Source of the DNA: an uncultured Sphingorhabdus sp.
GTDB taxonomy: Bacteria > Pseudomonadota > Alphaproteobacteria > Sphingomonadales > Sphingomonadaceae
Length of the DNA: 42,807 nucleotides
Reading direction: 5' to 3'
Assembly: GCA_937873665.1 (NCBI GenBank)
Contig: CALMYW010000316.1
Location: 1-42,807, forward strand
Below, one piece after another: positions 9,235 to 18,472 of this stretch; position 1 is the stretch's first letter; each line of letters starts with the position of its first letter. A model generated the notes under the pieces. The model did not search any database, had not been told where the DNA came from, and saw only the letters and a list, made by a program, of their open reading frames with translations. The position numbers and the translations under genes were made by a program.

Positions 9235-9816
9235 ATGTGCGACAATTGCAACATGCCACTAACTGCAATTGATGCCAAGACCGCACTTCTAATTGTCGAT
9301 CTTCAGAATGGCATTGTCGGCCGTCTTGCTGGCGATCCAATCAATCGTGTGGTCGGCAATTGCCGCAGGCTGGCCGATGCGTTTCGCGCACATCGGTTGC
9401 CTGTTGTGCTCATCAATGTCGTCGCTGGAGCGCCAGGCCGTACCGAGGTCGGCATGCATATGCCCGACAAGCTGCAGAAGGATTTTGCCGATATTGTTCC
9501 CGAACTTGGCAGGCACGAGGAAGACATATTCGTCAGCAAGCGGTCTTGGGGAGCCTTCGCCAACACCGATCTGGACAGCCGCCTGAGGGCTATGGGTGTT
9601 ACCCAGGTTGTCGTTTGCGGTGTGGCGACCGCCACCGGAGTCGAGGCGACCGCACGCCAAGCCTATGAGTTGGGGTACAATGTCACCCTGGCGCTAGATG
9701 CGATGATCGATGCGCGCGCCGACGCTCAGCAGTACAGCTTTCTAAGTGTATTTCCCCGGCTCGGAGAAACCGGCACGACGGACGATGTGCTGGACCTTGT
9801 CGAACGTCTGCGTTGA
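9235..9816 (+). CDS. Isochorismatase-family cysteine hydrolase
   Basis: A 193-residue protein with the alpha/beta fold and catalytic triad of the isochorismatase/nicotinamidase family: D22 in ALLIVDLQNG, K102 in FVSKRSWGAF and C128 in VVVCGVATATGVEATAR. Members hydrolyse amides or enol ethers; the substrate cannot be assigned from sequence. The start at 9235 is the first ATG; an internal ATG at 9253 is equally possible, and neither has a strong ribosome-binding site. It stands alone, separated by 250-300 bases from both neighbours, so it may have its own promoter. A direct role in the surrounding CoA-ester pathway is not evident. Confidence 0.88.
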   Translation: MCDNCNMPLTAIDAKTALLIVDLQNGIVGRLAGDPINRVVGNCRRLADAFRAHRLPVVLINVVAGAPGRTEVGMHMPDKLQKDFADIVPELGRHEEDIFVSKRSWGAFANTDLDSRLRAMGVTQVVVCGVATATGVEATARQAYELGYNVTLALDAMIDARADAQQYSFLSVFPRLGETGTTDDVLDLVERLR

Positions 9817-10114
9817 GCATGTCGGGGTCGATTTGGTCACGGCCGACCAATTGCAAAACCCGACACTTCCGAGGGGCAAGCCTTGGAAGGCGGAACCTCG
9901 CGCCCGTTCCGCCGCCGCCAAAGGCGTACATCGCCGCAGTGCGCAGAACCAGCCTCAATCAGATCGCTCGCATGCGATTCCAGTGCGAGTTAGCTGCATG
10001 AGCATATCGATAGCGCCAGCCTGATCTGGTTGTTCCTGAGCTCGACATTGCTGCGGCGAGTTGAGAGGGCCGACTCGATCACGACAATCTCTGGGAGCGT
10101 TTGGGAAAGCTAGA

Positions 10115-11344
10115 ATGAGGCGCACATTCAGGTCGCTGGAAAATCCGAATTACCGGATCTGGATCGCCGGTGCCTTTGTTTCCAACACTGGCACTTGGAT
10201 CCAACGTGTCTCGCAAGACTGGCTGGTCCTGACGGTACTAACCCGAAATAGTGCTTCTGCGCTTGGGCTGATCATGGCGCTCCAGTTCGGACCGCAGTTC
10301 TTGTTGCTTCCTTTTACCGGCTATGCGGCCGACCATTGGAACCAGCGTAGGTTATTGATGGTGACGCAGGCCACGATGGGAATCCTCGCCATGGCGCTCG
10401 GGCTACTGACAATTACCGGACTGGTACGGCTGTGGCATGTCTGCATATTTGCCTTTCTATCAGGCTCCGCTGCGGCATTCGATGCGCCGGTGCGCCAGAC
10501 CTTCGTTACCGAGCTGGTTGGCGACCGTGATCTCCCTAATGCCGTTGCGCTCAACTCGACTTCTTTCAACAGCGCCCGGATGATCGGGCCAGCAATGGCC
10601 GGCCTGATCATCGCTTCGGTCGGCTTGGGCTGGGCCTTTCTAATCAACGGGGTATCGTTCTTCGCCGTGCTGATCTCGCTTGCACGGCTGCGAATCTCCG
10701 AACTTCATGTTCGGCCCCGCGCCCTTCGCGCCAAGGGCAGTTTCACCGAGGGGTTTCGCTATGCTTGGCGGCGCAGCGATTTGCGGATCACGCTAATCAT
10801 GCTGTTCCTCATAGGAACCTTTGGCCTCAACTTCACGATTTTTATTTCGACCATGGCAGTTCGCGTATTCCACGTTGGTGCAGGTGGTTACGGCCTGCTG
10901 TCGTCAGCCATGGCAGTTGGAACGATATCGGGAGCGCTGACAAACGCAAGCCGCAACCATCCGCGATTCGAAACGCTGCTGGGCGCGTCTTTTCTGTTCG
11001 GCGCAGGGTGTACCCTGGCTGCCCTGGCGCCGCTGTACGGAATTTTTGCCGCGACCTTAGCTCTCACCGGTTTCGCATCGCTGAGCTTCACCAATACCTC
11101 TAACAGCCTGATCCAGTTATCGACGGAGCCGTCAATGCGCGGCCGCGTGATGGCGCTGCGCATCGGATTCGCGCTCGGCGGAACGCCCATCGGCGCACCG
11201 ATCGTCGGGGCCATAGCAGATCACTGGGGCCCACGCTGGGCTCTTGGGGTCGGAGCACTCGCGGGCTTCGCGTCGGCGCTGATTGGAGTTGGGGCGTTTT
11301 TGCGTGGCAATGTCAGCAATCGGCCGAACCTTGACCAGCAATAG
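10115..11344 (+). CDS. MFS transporter, EntS/DHA3-like
   Basis: A 409-residue integral membrane protein with about 12 transmembrane segments. The opening, FRSLENPNYRIWIAGAFVSN, is typical of the MFS_3 (EntS, enterobactin-exporter-like) group. The reading frame opens further upstream at 10061, but GGGAAAG sits five bases before the ATG at 10115 and the conserved family start is there. Such carriers are proton-driven exporters of small molecules or drugs. Within this island it may export a toxic intermediate, which is inference. The gene is monocistronic as far as can be seen, with a perfect 16-base palindrome just after its stop. Confidence 0.88.
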   Translation: MRRTFRSLENPNYRIWIAGAFVSNTGTWIQRVSQDWLVLTVLTRNSASALGLIMALQFGPQFLLLPFTGYAADHWNQRRLLMVTQATMGILAMALGLLTITGLVRLWHVCIFAFLSGSAAAFDAPVRQTFVTELVGDRDLPNAVALNSTSFNSARMIGPAMAGLIIASVGLGWAFLINGVSFFAVLISLARLRISELHVRPRALRAKGSFTEGFRYAWRRSDLRITLIMLFLIGTFGLNFTIFISTMAVRVFHVGAGGYGLLSSAMAVGTISGALTNASRNHPRFETLLGASFLFGAGCTLAALAPLYGIFAATLALTGFASLSFTNTSNSLIQLSTEPSMRGRVMALRIGFALGGTPIGAPIVGAIADHWGPRWALGVGALAGFASALIGVGAFLRGNVSNRPNLDQQ

Positions 11345-11349
11345 CCGGT

Positions 11350-11365
11350 CGTCTCCATGGAGACG
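11350..11365. other. Perfect 16-base palindrome
   Basis: CGTCTCCATGGAGACG is fully self-complementary and lies five bases after the MFS stop codon. There is no loop and no T-run, so it is a poor terminator. It could be a protein-binding site. Confidence 0.35.
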
Positions 11366-11605
11366 TTCGGAACCAATTCTTCCCCGTAGGTTGCTGCGTT
11401 CCTGAGCCCTCACGAAGGCATTCAAGCATCGAATCTGCAGCTGCATTCCGGGTTGCGAACCGGGTCGGCCACTTTCAACGTGCCAAGAACGAGCCGCTCG
11501 CATACGAGGCAGGCGATTGCCAAAAAGGGCGCGGCCCTGATAATTCGCCCAAGACGGATAGCAACTCAGTTCCAGACAAGGGGTAAGTCTTTCCCGATCG
11601 GCATG

Positions 11606-11983
11606 CTATCTGCAGGGAAAGTGCCTTCTCATCAGAATTCCGAAGGCATTCAACAGCTCCCCTTGCCTGTCCTGAGGAGGCAAGGCGCGAAGCTCTGATA
11701 TGAGTTGCTTTCCATCAATTCCGAGCTTTCCTTTTGGCGGCGGACAGCTTTCCGGTCGTTGCCCAGCCTTGCGCTGGGTGTCGAGTCGAGCTCGATAAGT
11801 TCGGCTGACGGTCTCCACAGCGGTTTGGAGTTGCTTTCTCTCAGGCGCCCAAAGCGCACCAATCCCTTTGGCTTTCAGTCGATCAACAGTTGCCAGGAAC
11901 TCGTTGACGGTCATGGCACTTGCTGGTGCAGAAATCACAACTGCCAGGCAAGCCGATGCGAGCGCAATCCAAGGTGCCTTCAA
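11606..11983 (-). CDS. Small secreted protein resembling the Rap1a/Tai family
   Basis: A 125-residue protein with a clear Sec signal peptide (about residues 1-23, ending ISAPASA). The mature part has two cysteines, one in ESCPPPKG and one in the terminal RRHFPCR. That spacing, with a FLATVDRL-type N-terminal helix and an LPPQDRQGELLNAFGILM helix, resembles Rap1a/Tai-like periplasmic proteins. Some of these are type VI immunity proteins, but many in sphingomonads are of unknown function. It lies 39 bases downstream of the acyl-CoA dehydrogenase gene on the same strand, so it may be the last gene of the long leftward operon. Its role there is unclear and the family assignment is tentative. Confidence 0.65.
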   Translation of the reverse strand: MKAPWIALASACLAVVISAPASAMTVNEFLATVDRLKAKGIGALWAPERKQLQTAVETVSRTYRARLDTQRKAGQRPESCPPPKGKLGIDGKQLISELRALPPQDRQGELLNAFGILMRRHFPCR

Positions 11984-12022
11984 AGCAGAATCCTTCGATT
12001 CGATTTGCGAGAAAGGGTCGGG

Positions 12023-13132
12023 TCAATAACCGTCCAGTCGACCGTACCGATCCCGATGGAAACTCTGATTGCCGAACATGGCCTCCGTCACGCGTGCTCG
12101 CTTTAGATAGAGACCGGCGTCGTGCTCGTCGGTCATCCCGATGCCGCCGTGCATTTGAACCATTTCGTTGCTTATCAGATGGTAGGTGTCACCGACTTTT
12201 GCTTTCGCTGCGGAAACCAGCATCGGGACATTTTCCCGGCCCTGATCGATCGCGGTCAACGCAGCTTCGACGACCGAGCGGCTGAGTTCGATCTTGCCAA
12301 GCATTGCGGCGGCGCGGTGCTGCAGCGCCTGGAACGATCCTATAACGTGGCCAAACTGCACGCGTGTCTTGAGATACTCGACAGTTGTTTCGAACGCCTG
12401 GATCGACGAGCCGAGCATTTCCGCAGACAGTACGGCTCTCACGCGGTCTGCGATGTGCTCAAGCAATTCGATTCCACCTGACAGCGTACTGTCTTCGTCG
12501 AGCGCAACGTCCTTGAACGAAACGAGCGCGGCACCGCGGCCATCGGCCAGATTTAGCTTTTCGCGCTGGATTCCGGGCAGATCAGACGGCACCAGGAACA
12601 CCTCGATCTTGTCGTCAACCTTTGCGGAAACCAGCAAGAGGTTCGCGGCCATGCCATCAACCACGAAAGTCTTTTGCCCGTTGAGGACAAAGCCGGTTCC
12701 CGATTTGACGGCGGTGGCGCTGACATTTCCCAGATCATGGCGGGCGCCCTCTTCGAACGCCAGGGCCGCGACGCAGCTTCCCTCCGAAATGCGTGGAAGC
12801 CATTTATTCTGCTGACTCGGGCTGCCGCCTTGCAGGATCGCAGATACCGCTCCCACACCCGTCATCAAGAGAGGCGAGGCATTCAGGGTGCGCCCCAGCT
12901 GTTCGAAAATGAGCCCCATCGTCAGGTAGTCCAGTCCTGCTCCGCCGAAGTCCTCAGGGACGATAACGGCCGACCAGCCCATTTCGGCCATTTCCTTCCA
13001 GGTACCGGGGTCAAAACCAGACTCCAATTCCGCGTTTCGGACCTTGCGAAAGGCAGAGACCGGACTTCTCTCGTCCACCCAGGACTTTGCGACATCGCGG
13101 AGAATCGTTTGCTCTTCATTCAACGCAGCCAT
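12023..13132 (-). CDS. Acyl-CoA dehydrogenase, short (alpha-type) subunit, second pair
   Basis: A 369-residue acyl-CoA dehydrogenase closely similar in layout to the 3458-4531 product. It starts MAALNEEQTILRDVAKSWV, has GWSAVIVPEDFGG in the N-terminal half and MHGGIGMTDEHDAGLYLKRA near the C-terminus. Its ATG overlaps the stop of the upstream 13132-14361 gene by one base (TAATG), which points to coupled, stoichiometric translation of two subunits. Its likely role is FAD-dependent desaturation of an acyl-CoA intermediate made by the ligase at 14376-15971. Duplication of the whole long-plus-short pair suggests two successive rounds of side-chain or ring beta-oxidation with different substrates. 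Confidence 0.9.
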   Translation of the reverse strand: MAALNEEQTILRDVAKSWVDERSPVSAFRKVRNAELESGFDPGTWKEMAEMGWSAVIVPEDFGGAGLDYLTMGLIFEQLGRTLNASPLLMTGVGAVSAILQGGSPSQQNKWLPRISEGSCVAALAFEEGARHDLGNVSATAVKSGTGFVLNGQKTFVVDGMAANLLLVSAKVDDKIEVFLVPSDLPGIQREKLNLADGRGAALVSFKDVALDEDSTLSGGIELLEHIADRVRAVLSAEMLGSSIQAFETTVEYLKTRVQFGHVIGSFQALQHRAAAMLGKIELSRSVVEAALTAIDQGRENVPMLVSAAKAKVGDTYHLISNEMVQMHGGIGMTDEHDAGLYLKRARVTEAMFGNQSFHRDRYGRLDGY

Positions 13133-14361
13133 TACGCAGCCTTCCCTTCGAGCTTTTCTGAATGCGAAGTCAGATCCGGCAACCCCAGTATCCGTTTCGC
13201 GACAATGTTATTTTGAATTTCCGACGATCCGCCATAGATCGTGCCAGCTTTGCCGCCCAACCAAGTGCGCACGGCCGCCAGTTCCTCGGGCGTGAAATGC
13301 TCGCCTTCCCAGCCTAGGCCGCGATACCCCATCATTTCGACGATGAGCTCGGCGCGCTCCTGCATGGCATCCATGTTGGCGTTCTTCATGACCGATGTCG
13401 CGGTCGAAGGTCCCGAATTGCTTTTCGCTTCGGCGGCGATACGTCGGACGGTCGCTTCGACGCAGTACATTTCGATTGCGTTGTCGATAATGCGCGCACG
13501 CAGATCATAGTCGGCCAGACGTCCTGCTTCGTCCTCGCCGACATAGGCCTTGGCCACGACGCCGAGCGGCCTTTCCTTCTTCTTGTCGCCGCTGCCGGAT
13601 ATCCGACCGCCCATTCCTGAACGCTCATGCTGCAGGAGGCGCTTGGCAACCGACCAGCCGCCATTAAGCGGGCCGATCAGGTTCTCCTTGGGGACTTTGA
13701 CATCGGTGAAGAACGTTTCACAGAACGGCGAATGCCCTGCAATCAACTTGATTGGCCTGACTTCGACACCCTCCTGGTGCATCGAAAACACCACGAATGA
13801 AATGCCTTCGTGCTTGCGACTCGTATCGGTACGGACCAGGCAAAAGATCATGTCGGCAAGATGTCCACCGCTGGTCCAGATCTTCTGTCCATTGACTAGG
13901 AAATGATCACCCTTGTCTTCAGCACGGGTCTGCAGACTCGCAAGGTCGGAGCCGGCTCCAGGCTCCGAAAAGCCTTGGCACCAACGCACGTTACCTTGGA
14001 CAATGTCGGGAATGTAGCGCTCTTTCTGCTCTTCAGTGCCGTATTCGAGCAAGGTTGGGCCAAACATGGAAACGCCCATACCTGCGACAGGATTGTAGGA
14101 CTTGATCTGAGCCATTTCCTCGGTCAAGATTCGCGCTTCCAGAGCCGACAGCCCGCCACCGCCGTACTTCTTCGGCCAGGTCGGTGTCCCCCAACCCTGT
14201 CCAACCATGCGCTCCTTCCAAAGCTTTTCGTCCTCCGTCAGATTTCCTGTTAGGGCTCCGGGCGAAGGCTCGCCCTTATTCCGCAATGAAGCCGGGAAAT
14301 TGGCCTCCAGCCAGGCCCGAACCGTGCTGCGAAAGTCGCTCGTGTCTTGAACTTGCGTCAT
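13132..14361 (-). CDS. Acyl-CoA dehydrogenase, long (beta-type) subunit, second pair
   Basis: A 409-residue acyl-CoA dehydrogenase similar to the 4546-5754 product: FRSTVRAWLEANFPASL, GWGTPTWPKKYGGGG, WCQGFSEPGAGSDLASL, and IYGGSSEIQNNIVAKRILGL at the C-terminus, again with Gly where the classical catalytic Glu of the YEG motif would be. An upstream in-frame ATG at 14403 would overlap the ligase gene by 28 bases. The ATG at 14361 leaves a 14-base gap and starts at MTQVQDTSDF, where the family usually begins, so I prefer it. It is coupled to the short subunit downstream. Confidence 0.9.
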   Translation of the reverse strand: MTQVQDTSDFRSTVRAWLEANFPASLRNKGEPSPGALTGNLTEDEKLWKERMVGQGWGTPTWPKKYGGGGLSALEARILTEEMAQIKSYNPVAGMGVSMFGPTLLEYGTEEQKERYIPDIVQGNVRWCQGFSEPGAGSDLASLQTRAEDKGDHFLVNGQKIWTSGGHLADMIFCLVRTDTSRKHEGISFVVFSMHQEGVEVRPIKLIAGHSPFCETFFTDVKVPKENLIGPLNGGWSVAKRLLQHERSGMGGRISGSGDKKKERPLGVVAKAYVGEDEAGRLADYDLRARIIDNAIEMYCVEATVRRIAAEAKSNSGPSTATSVMKNANMDAMQERAELIVEMMGYRGLGWEGEHFTPEELAAVRTWLGGKAGTIYGGSSEIQNNIVAKRILGLPDLTSHSEKLEGKAA

Positions 14362-14375
14362 AGCTTTATTCCAAT

Positions 14376-15971
14376 CTAGATCTGGCGCGAATGTCTCTGC
14401 CAATACTTTGCCCGTACTTTTCCTCTTTGAATCTTGCCGGCCGCGGATCGAGGCAAACTATCGACAAAATCCACACTCCTTGGAACTTTGAACTTGGGAA
14501 GTCGCTCGCGCGCGAGCGTCAAGATTTCTTCCGCGATCGTCGGATTGGCAGTAAATCCCTGTTTCAGGACGATAACCGCCTTGACTTCTTCACCCCACTC
14601 ACTGTGCGGAACACCAACAGTCGCCGAATCTGCAACGGCCTCGTGCTGAACGAGGACATTGTCGACCTCTTGCGGATAGATGTTGACGCCACCTGAAATT
14701 ATCGTCTCGGCGCTACGGCCAGTCAGGAACAAGTAGCCATCCTCATCGAAATAGCCGATGTCACCCATGGTGAAGTAGTTGCCGACCCTCGACGACTGTG
14801 TTTTTGCTTCATCCTTATAATAGCTGAAGCCGCCCGGAGATATCTCCATGTAGATCGTGCCTGCGGTCCCATCAGGCAAATCTTGCAAGCTTTCGTCAAG
14901 AATGCGCACGCCAAGCACTGCCGGTCGCTTACCGACACTGCCGGGCTTGCGGAGCCACTCCTCACTGTTGATTGTAAAGCCCGCTCCGCCTTCCGAACCG
15001 GCATAGTACTCGCTCAGGATAGGACCGAACCAGTCGATCATCGCGAACTTGACTTCGGGCGGACAAGGAGCCGCTCCATGAACAATGTAGCGGACGTGAT
15101 CAACAGGGTAGCGCGCCTTGACGTCGTCCGGGAGCGCCAAGAGCCGCTGAAACATGATCGGAACAAGGTGCATGTGCGTCACCTTCTTCTCCGAAATGAT
15201 TCTCAGGATCTCCTCGGTGTTCCACTTGTCGACGAAAATTAGCGGCACACCGGCGCCCATGGCCGCACGAATATCGAACGCAAGGGGGGCGGCATGATAC
15301 GCGGGTCCGGCGCACAATTGAATGGACGAATCACGATCGTACCCGCGTTCAGCATAGATCGTAGGGTTCGATACCGTGGGATTGGGTCGATAAACACCCT
15401 TCGGCCGCCCGGTCGTACCCGACGTATACATCATGGAGTTCCCGAGGACCGGGTCGTCGATGTCAGACGCGTCCTCTCTATCGAGGACGTGCTCGTAGGA
15501 TTCGAATCCCTCGATTGACCCTCCAATGGCAAGCCTGATGCTGGCGTCAGGCGCCTGCATTGTGGCCGGACCACCGGTCTCGATCCTGGCTTCTGCGAAG
15601 ACAGCCCTCGCTTCGCAGTCCCGCAGGATGTAGGCGATTTCGTCCTCGGTGAGGTGCCAATTGACCGGAGTAAGCCGAAACCCGCCTCGCAGCGTAGCTG
15701 CCAGAACCTCCACTCCCTCGGCCCGGTTGGAGCAGATCAGTGCAACTGAATCGCCGGGCTTCAATCCGCGACTCCTAAGCAGTCGAACGATCTGGTTCGC
15801 TCTTGCATTGATTTTGGCAAATGTGTGTTCTTTGCCTGAAGGATCGATCACCGCGACCTTGGCGGGTTGAACGTCCGCCCAAACCGCCAAGGTCATTCCG
15901 GTCTCCGCAGCCTCCGCCAATCGTTGAGACAGTTCGATCGAGCCAGGCCATGCATTCTCTTCTGCCGACAT
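14376..15971 (-). CDS. AMP-dependent acyl-CoA synthetase (ligase), second
   Basis: A 531-residue ANL-superfamily ligase. The AMP-binding motif is NSMMYTSGTTGRPKGVYRP, the hinge region reads LTGRSAETIISGGVNIYPQEVD, and the catalytic lysine is in AAGKIQRGKVRAKYW. A start codon 33 bases upstream (16004) is in frame, but conserved sequence begins near MSAEENAWPG, so 15971 is preferred. It activates a carboxylic acid to its CoA ester and is followed immediately by an acyl-CoA dehydrogenase pair, repeating the ligase-plus-two-dehydrogenases module at 3458-7482. It is only distantly similar to the other ligase, suggesting a different substrate or step. Confidence 0.9.
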   Translation of the reverse strand: MSAEENAWPGSIELSQRLAEAAETGMTLAVWADVQPAKVAVIDPSGKEHTFAKINARANQIVRLLRSRGLKPGDSVALICSNRAEGVEVLAATLRGGFRLTPVNWHLTEDEIAYILRDCEARAVFAEARIETGGPATMQAPDASIRLAIGGSIEGFESYEHVLDREDASDIDDPVLGNSMMYTSGTTGRPKGVYRPNPTVSNPTIYAERGYDRDSSIQLCAGPAYHAAPLAFDIRAAMGAGVPLIFVDKWNTEEILRIISEKKVTHMHLVPIMFQRLLALPDDVKARYPVDHVRYIVHGAAPCPPEVKFAMIDWFGPILSEYYAGSEGGAGFTINSEEWLRKPGSVGKRPAVLGVRILDESLQDLPDGTAGTIYMEISPGGFSYYKDEAKTQSSRVGNYFTMGDIGYFDEDGYLFLTGRSAETIISGGVNIYPQEVDNVLVQHEAVADSATVGVPHSEWGEEVKAVIVLKQGFTANPTIAEEILTLARERLPKFKVPRSVDFVDSLPRSAAGKIQRGKVRAKYWQRHSRQI

Positions 15972-16088
15972 TTTGTTCACTCTGACTAGCTGTTTATGAG
16001 GCAAAGTTTGGCGGAGGTTCCTTTTAGGTTCCGATGTTTGAACAATGCTCGTCTCATTGCCACTCGCACTCTTTCAAGGATTGCAGCC

Positions 16089-16958
16089 CTATGAAAGGAC
16101 GCGCTCAACGCTTGACGGAAAGAAGATCTGCTCGGCATGCTCAGCCACATCTTCGGCGGTATAAGGCGTTTCCGATCGGAACCCTTTGGTCTGAACCATT
16201 TTGATTTCCGCGACGCCTCTTGCGGAGGCAGCAAGCACCTTGCCTGTATGTTCGGACGCGAGGTCCGAAGCCATGAATAGCACAGTCGGAGCAATGTTTT
16301 CCGGAAGACTCATCGGATTGGTTTCGCGGCCTTGCATCCCGGGCAGATCCGCCGTCATCCGCGTAAGTGCACCTGGGGCAAGTCCCATTACCCGAATATT
16401 GTATCGTGCACCTTCGAGTGCAAGCACGCGCATGAAGCCGTAGATTCCGGCTTTCGCAGCCCCATAATTGCTCTGACCGAAGTTGCCATAAAGTCCCGAA
16501 GTCGAGGACGTCATGATGATCACCCCCGGATGATTATTTTCCTTCAACCAGTTCCAAACCGGGAACGTACAGCAATAGGTTCCTTTCAGATGGACTTTTA
16601 CAACGACGTCCCAATCTTCTTCCGAGGTCTTAGCAAAGGTCTTGTCTCGCAGAATTCCGGCATTGTTTACGAGGATGTCTACTTTCCCGAAGGCTTCGAG
16701 CGCGGTCGCGAGAATGGCCTTGCCCCCTTCTACAGTCGAGACGTCAGAGGTATTTGCCACCGCCGTGCCGCCAGCCGCGACGATTGCATCCACCACCGTT
16801 TGCGCTGCGCCAACCGAGCTTCCAGTTCCATCCCGCGCGCCGCCCAGGTCATTGACGACGACCGAGGCACCTTCGCGAGCAAACAGCTTGGCATATGCTT
16901 CTCCCAATCCGCCGCCTGCACCAGTGATGATTGCAACTTTCCCAGCAAGGAGTCCCAT
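16089..16958 (-). CDS. Short-chain dehydrogenase, 17beta-HSD4/multifunctional-enzyme type
   Basis: A 289-residue SDR. It has the cofactor motif TGAGGGLG (residues 12-19), NNAG at 98-101 and the catalytic S152, Y165, K169. The segment VVNDLGGARDGTGSS after the second beta-strand is typical of the dehydrogenase domain of peroxisomal multifunctional enzyme type 2 (17beta-HSD4) and its bacterial relatives, which oxidise (3R)-hydroxyacyl-CoA. Together with the MaoC-type hydratase at 21297-22178, which normally yields (3R)-hydroxyacyl-CoA, it would supply the middle steps of beta-oxidation as two separate proteins. The start at 16958 is preceded by AAGGAACTGAAG; the frame extends to 17036, but that would overlap the transporter gene. 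Confidence 0.9.
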   Translation of the reverse strand: MGLLAGKVAIITGAGGGLGEAYAKLFAREGASVVVNDLGGARDGTGSSVGAAQTVVDAIVAAGGTAVANTSDVSTVEGGKAILATALEAFGKVDILVNNAGILRDKTFAKTSEEDWDVVVKVHLKGTYCCTFPVWNWLKENNHPGVIIMTSSTSGLYGNFGQSNYGAAKAGIYGFMRVLALEGARYNIRVMGLAPGALTRMTADLPGMQGRETNPMSLPENIAPTVLFMASDLASEHTGKVLAASARGVAEIKMVQTKGFRSETPYTAEDVAEHAEQIFFPSSVERVLS

Positions 16959-16980
16959 CTTCAGTTCCTTCGTTTTTGAA

Positions 16981-18420
16981 TTAACGACCAAATGTCTCGT
17001 CAGATCCGGGTTGCACCGGATCCGCATGCTCAGCATTCATTCCTTCAAGGACAGCTGCCTCGCTGTAGAGGGCATCCCTGTGGTCGAGCTGACGTCGAAT
17101 ATCGGAGTGAGTTGCGTCATCGAGATGATAGCCGATCAAACACGCTGCCCCGAGCGTCACAAAGAATATGGGGCCAGCAAGATAGACGATTTCCAAATGA
17201 CGTACCGCCTCAGGAGTATTTACGGCATGCTCCCCAGCCACGTATCCGACCTGTGACAAGACGAAAAACGTAAGGCCAATCGCAACAGCTCCGGTGATCT
17301 TATTTGTCATGGTCGTCATCGCGTATAACAGAGCGGACATCTCCTTTCCGCCTTCCAGCCTCACTTCGTCAGCAACGTCGGCGGTCATTGCACGCGTGAT
17401 CGCAGTGAAGCTTGCAGAGAAGAAGCCAGCCATGAAGAGGGCGATCGTACCCCAGACCATGTCCCCTTGGGGAATGGCAAGAAATGTCGACGTCGTCAGT
17501 GCAAAGCCTACCGCAGCGACCATCACGGCTCGATGTTTAGAAATACGCATCGCCAAACGCGCCATCGTTGGGGCTCCGACCATTCCTGCAAGAATGTAAG
17601 CCGCCAACAACAAGCTCGCCTGCGCTGTTGTGAAACCGCGGCTATCGGTGAAGAAGAACAGATAGCTGGCGCTCATCCATCCAGGCCCCAACGCCAGGCA
17701 AAGGTCAGCCAGCAGAATCCGGCGAAATGCGGGCCTCGTGACCAGCGAAAGGTAATCACGCAATCTGAATCTTGTGCCGCCGACGTCGGTCGAGACGGTT
17801 TCAGGCGTGACCCACAGGACAAGCGCGACCGTCACGGGAGTTAGCGCGATAACCAACCAGCCCATCAAATTGGCATTGGAAGAGTCCGCGCCGCCTAGGT
17901 AGCTGTTGATGACTGGAACAAATATCACAGCGGCCGCTCCCAGCACACCAACGGCAGTCAATATCCCGAACAATCTGGATCTTTCGTTGTACCGGGGCGC
18001 CAAAGTAACTGCCCAAGCGACATGAGAAATGGTCATGATCGAGTTGCCGAGATACATGACGAGAAGCCACAATATCAGGTAGGCTAACGAAATTTGTTCG
18101 GGCGGAATGAAGAGCCGAAATGTTCCCAGCAGAAAGATTGGCACCCCGATGATGGTCCAGAACCGGTATCTGCCCAGCACGGTTCGGGTACGATCCATTG
18201 CCCAACCGAGCAGAGCATCGATGGGGATATCGATCGCCCTGACGATGAAGAAGGCTGCCCCTACTGCAGTTAACTCAAGCCCGAGATGGCTGGCATAATG
18301 GCGCGGAAGATAAACACCGATTGCCAGCGTAACCGCGGCAATGGGCAGACTGGCTGCAGCGAAAGCAACTGCCGCCCAAAGTGAGAGGGCATTCGTATTT
18401 CCATGTGTTTGCACTCTCAC
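16981..18420 (-). CDS. GPH-family (MelB-like) MFS carrier
   Basis: A 479-residue protein with 12 hydrophobic segments. The sequence RAIDIPIDALLGWAMDRTRT near residues 60-80 matches the conserved DxxxDP..G..sDRT region of glycoside-pentoside-hexuronide:cation symporters. In sphingomonads and actinobacteria, GPH carriers are frequent beside steroid, terpene and aromatic catabolism genes and probably carry hydrophobic acids rather than sugars. It lies 52 bases downstream of the TonB receptor gene, so outer- and inner-membrane uptake steps appear co-transcribed. The substrate is inferred only from context. Confidence 0.85.
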   Translation of the reverse strand: MRVQTHGNTNALSLWAAVAFAAASLPIAAVTLAIGVYLPRHYASHLGLELTAVGAAFFIVRAIDIPIDALLGWAMDRTRTVLGRYRFWTIIGVPIFLLGTFRLFIPPEQISLAYLILWLLVMYLGNSIMTISHVAWAVTLAPRYNERSRLFGILTAVGVLGAAAVIFVPVINSYLGGADSSNANLMGWLVIALTPVTVALVLWVTPETVSTDVGGTRFRLRDYLSLVTRPAFRRILLADLCLALGPGWMSASYLFFFTDSRGFTTAQASLLLAAYILAGMVGAPTMARLAMRISKHRAVMVAAVGFALTTSTFLAIPQGDMVWGTIALFMAGFFSASFTAITRAMTADVADEVRLEGGKEMSALLYAMTTMTNKITGAVAIGLTFFVLSQVGYVAGEHAVNTPEAVRHLEIVYLAGPIFFVTLGAACLIGYHLDDATHSDIRRQLDHRDALYSEAAVLEGMNAEHADPVQPGSDETFGR

Positions 18421-18472
18421 TTCGACGACTCCATTGACATTCTAGGGAACCTGGCAGGATTGCCTTATAGCT

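Noticed and set aside
11606..11983. Part of a type VI secretion effector-immunity pair
   Set aside because: No effector or secretion gene lies nearby; only the distant family resemblance suggests it.
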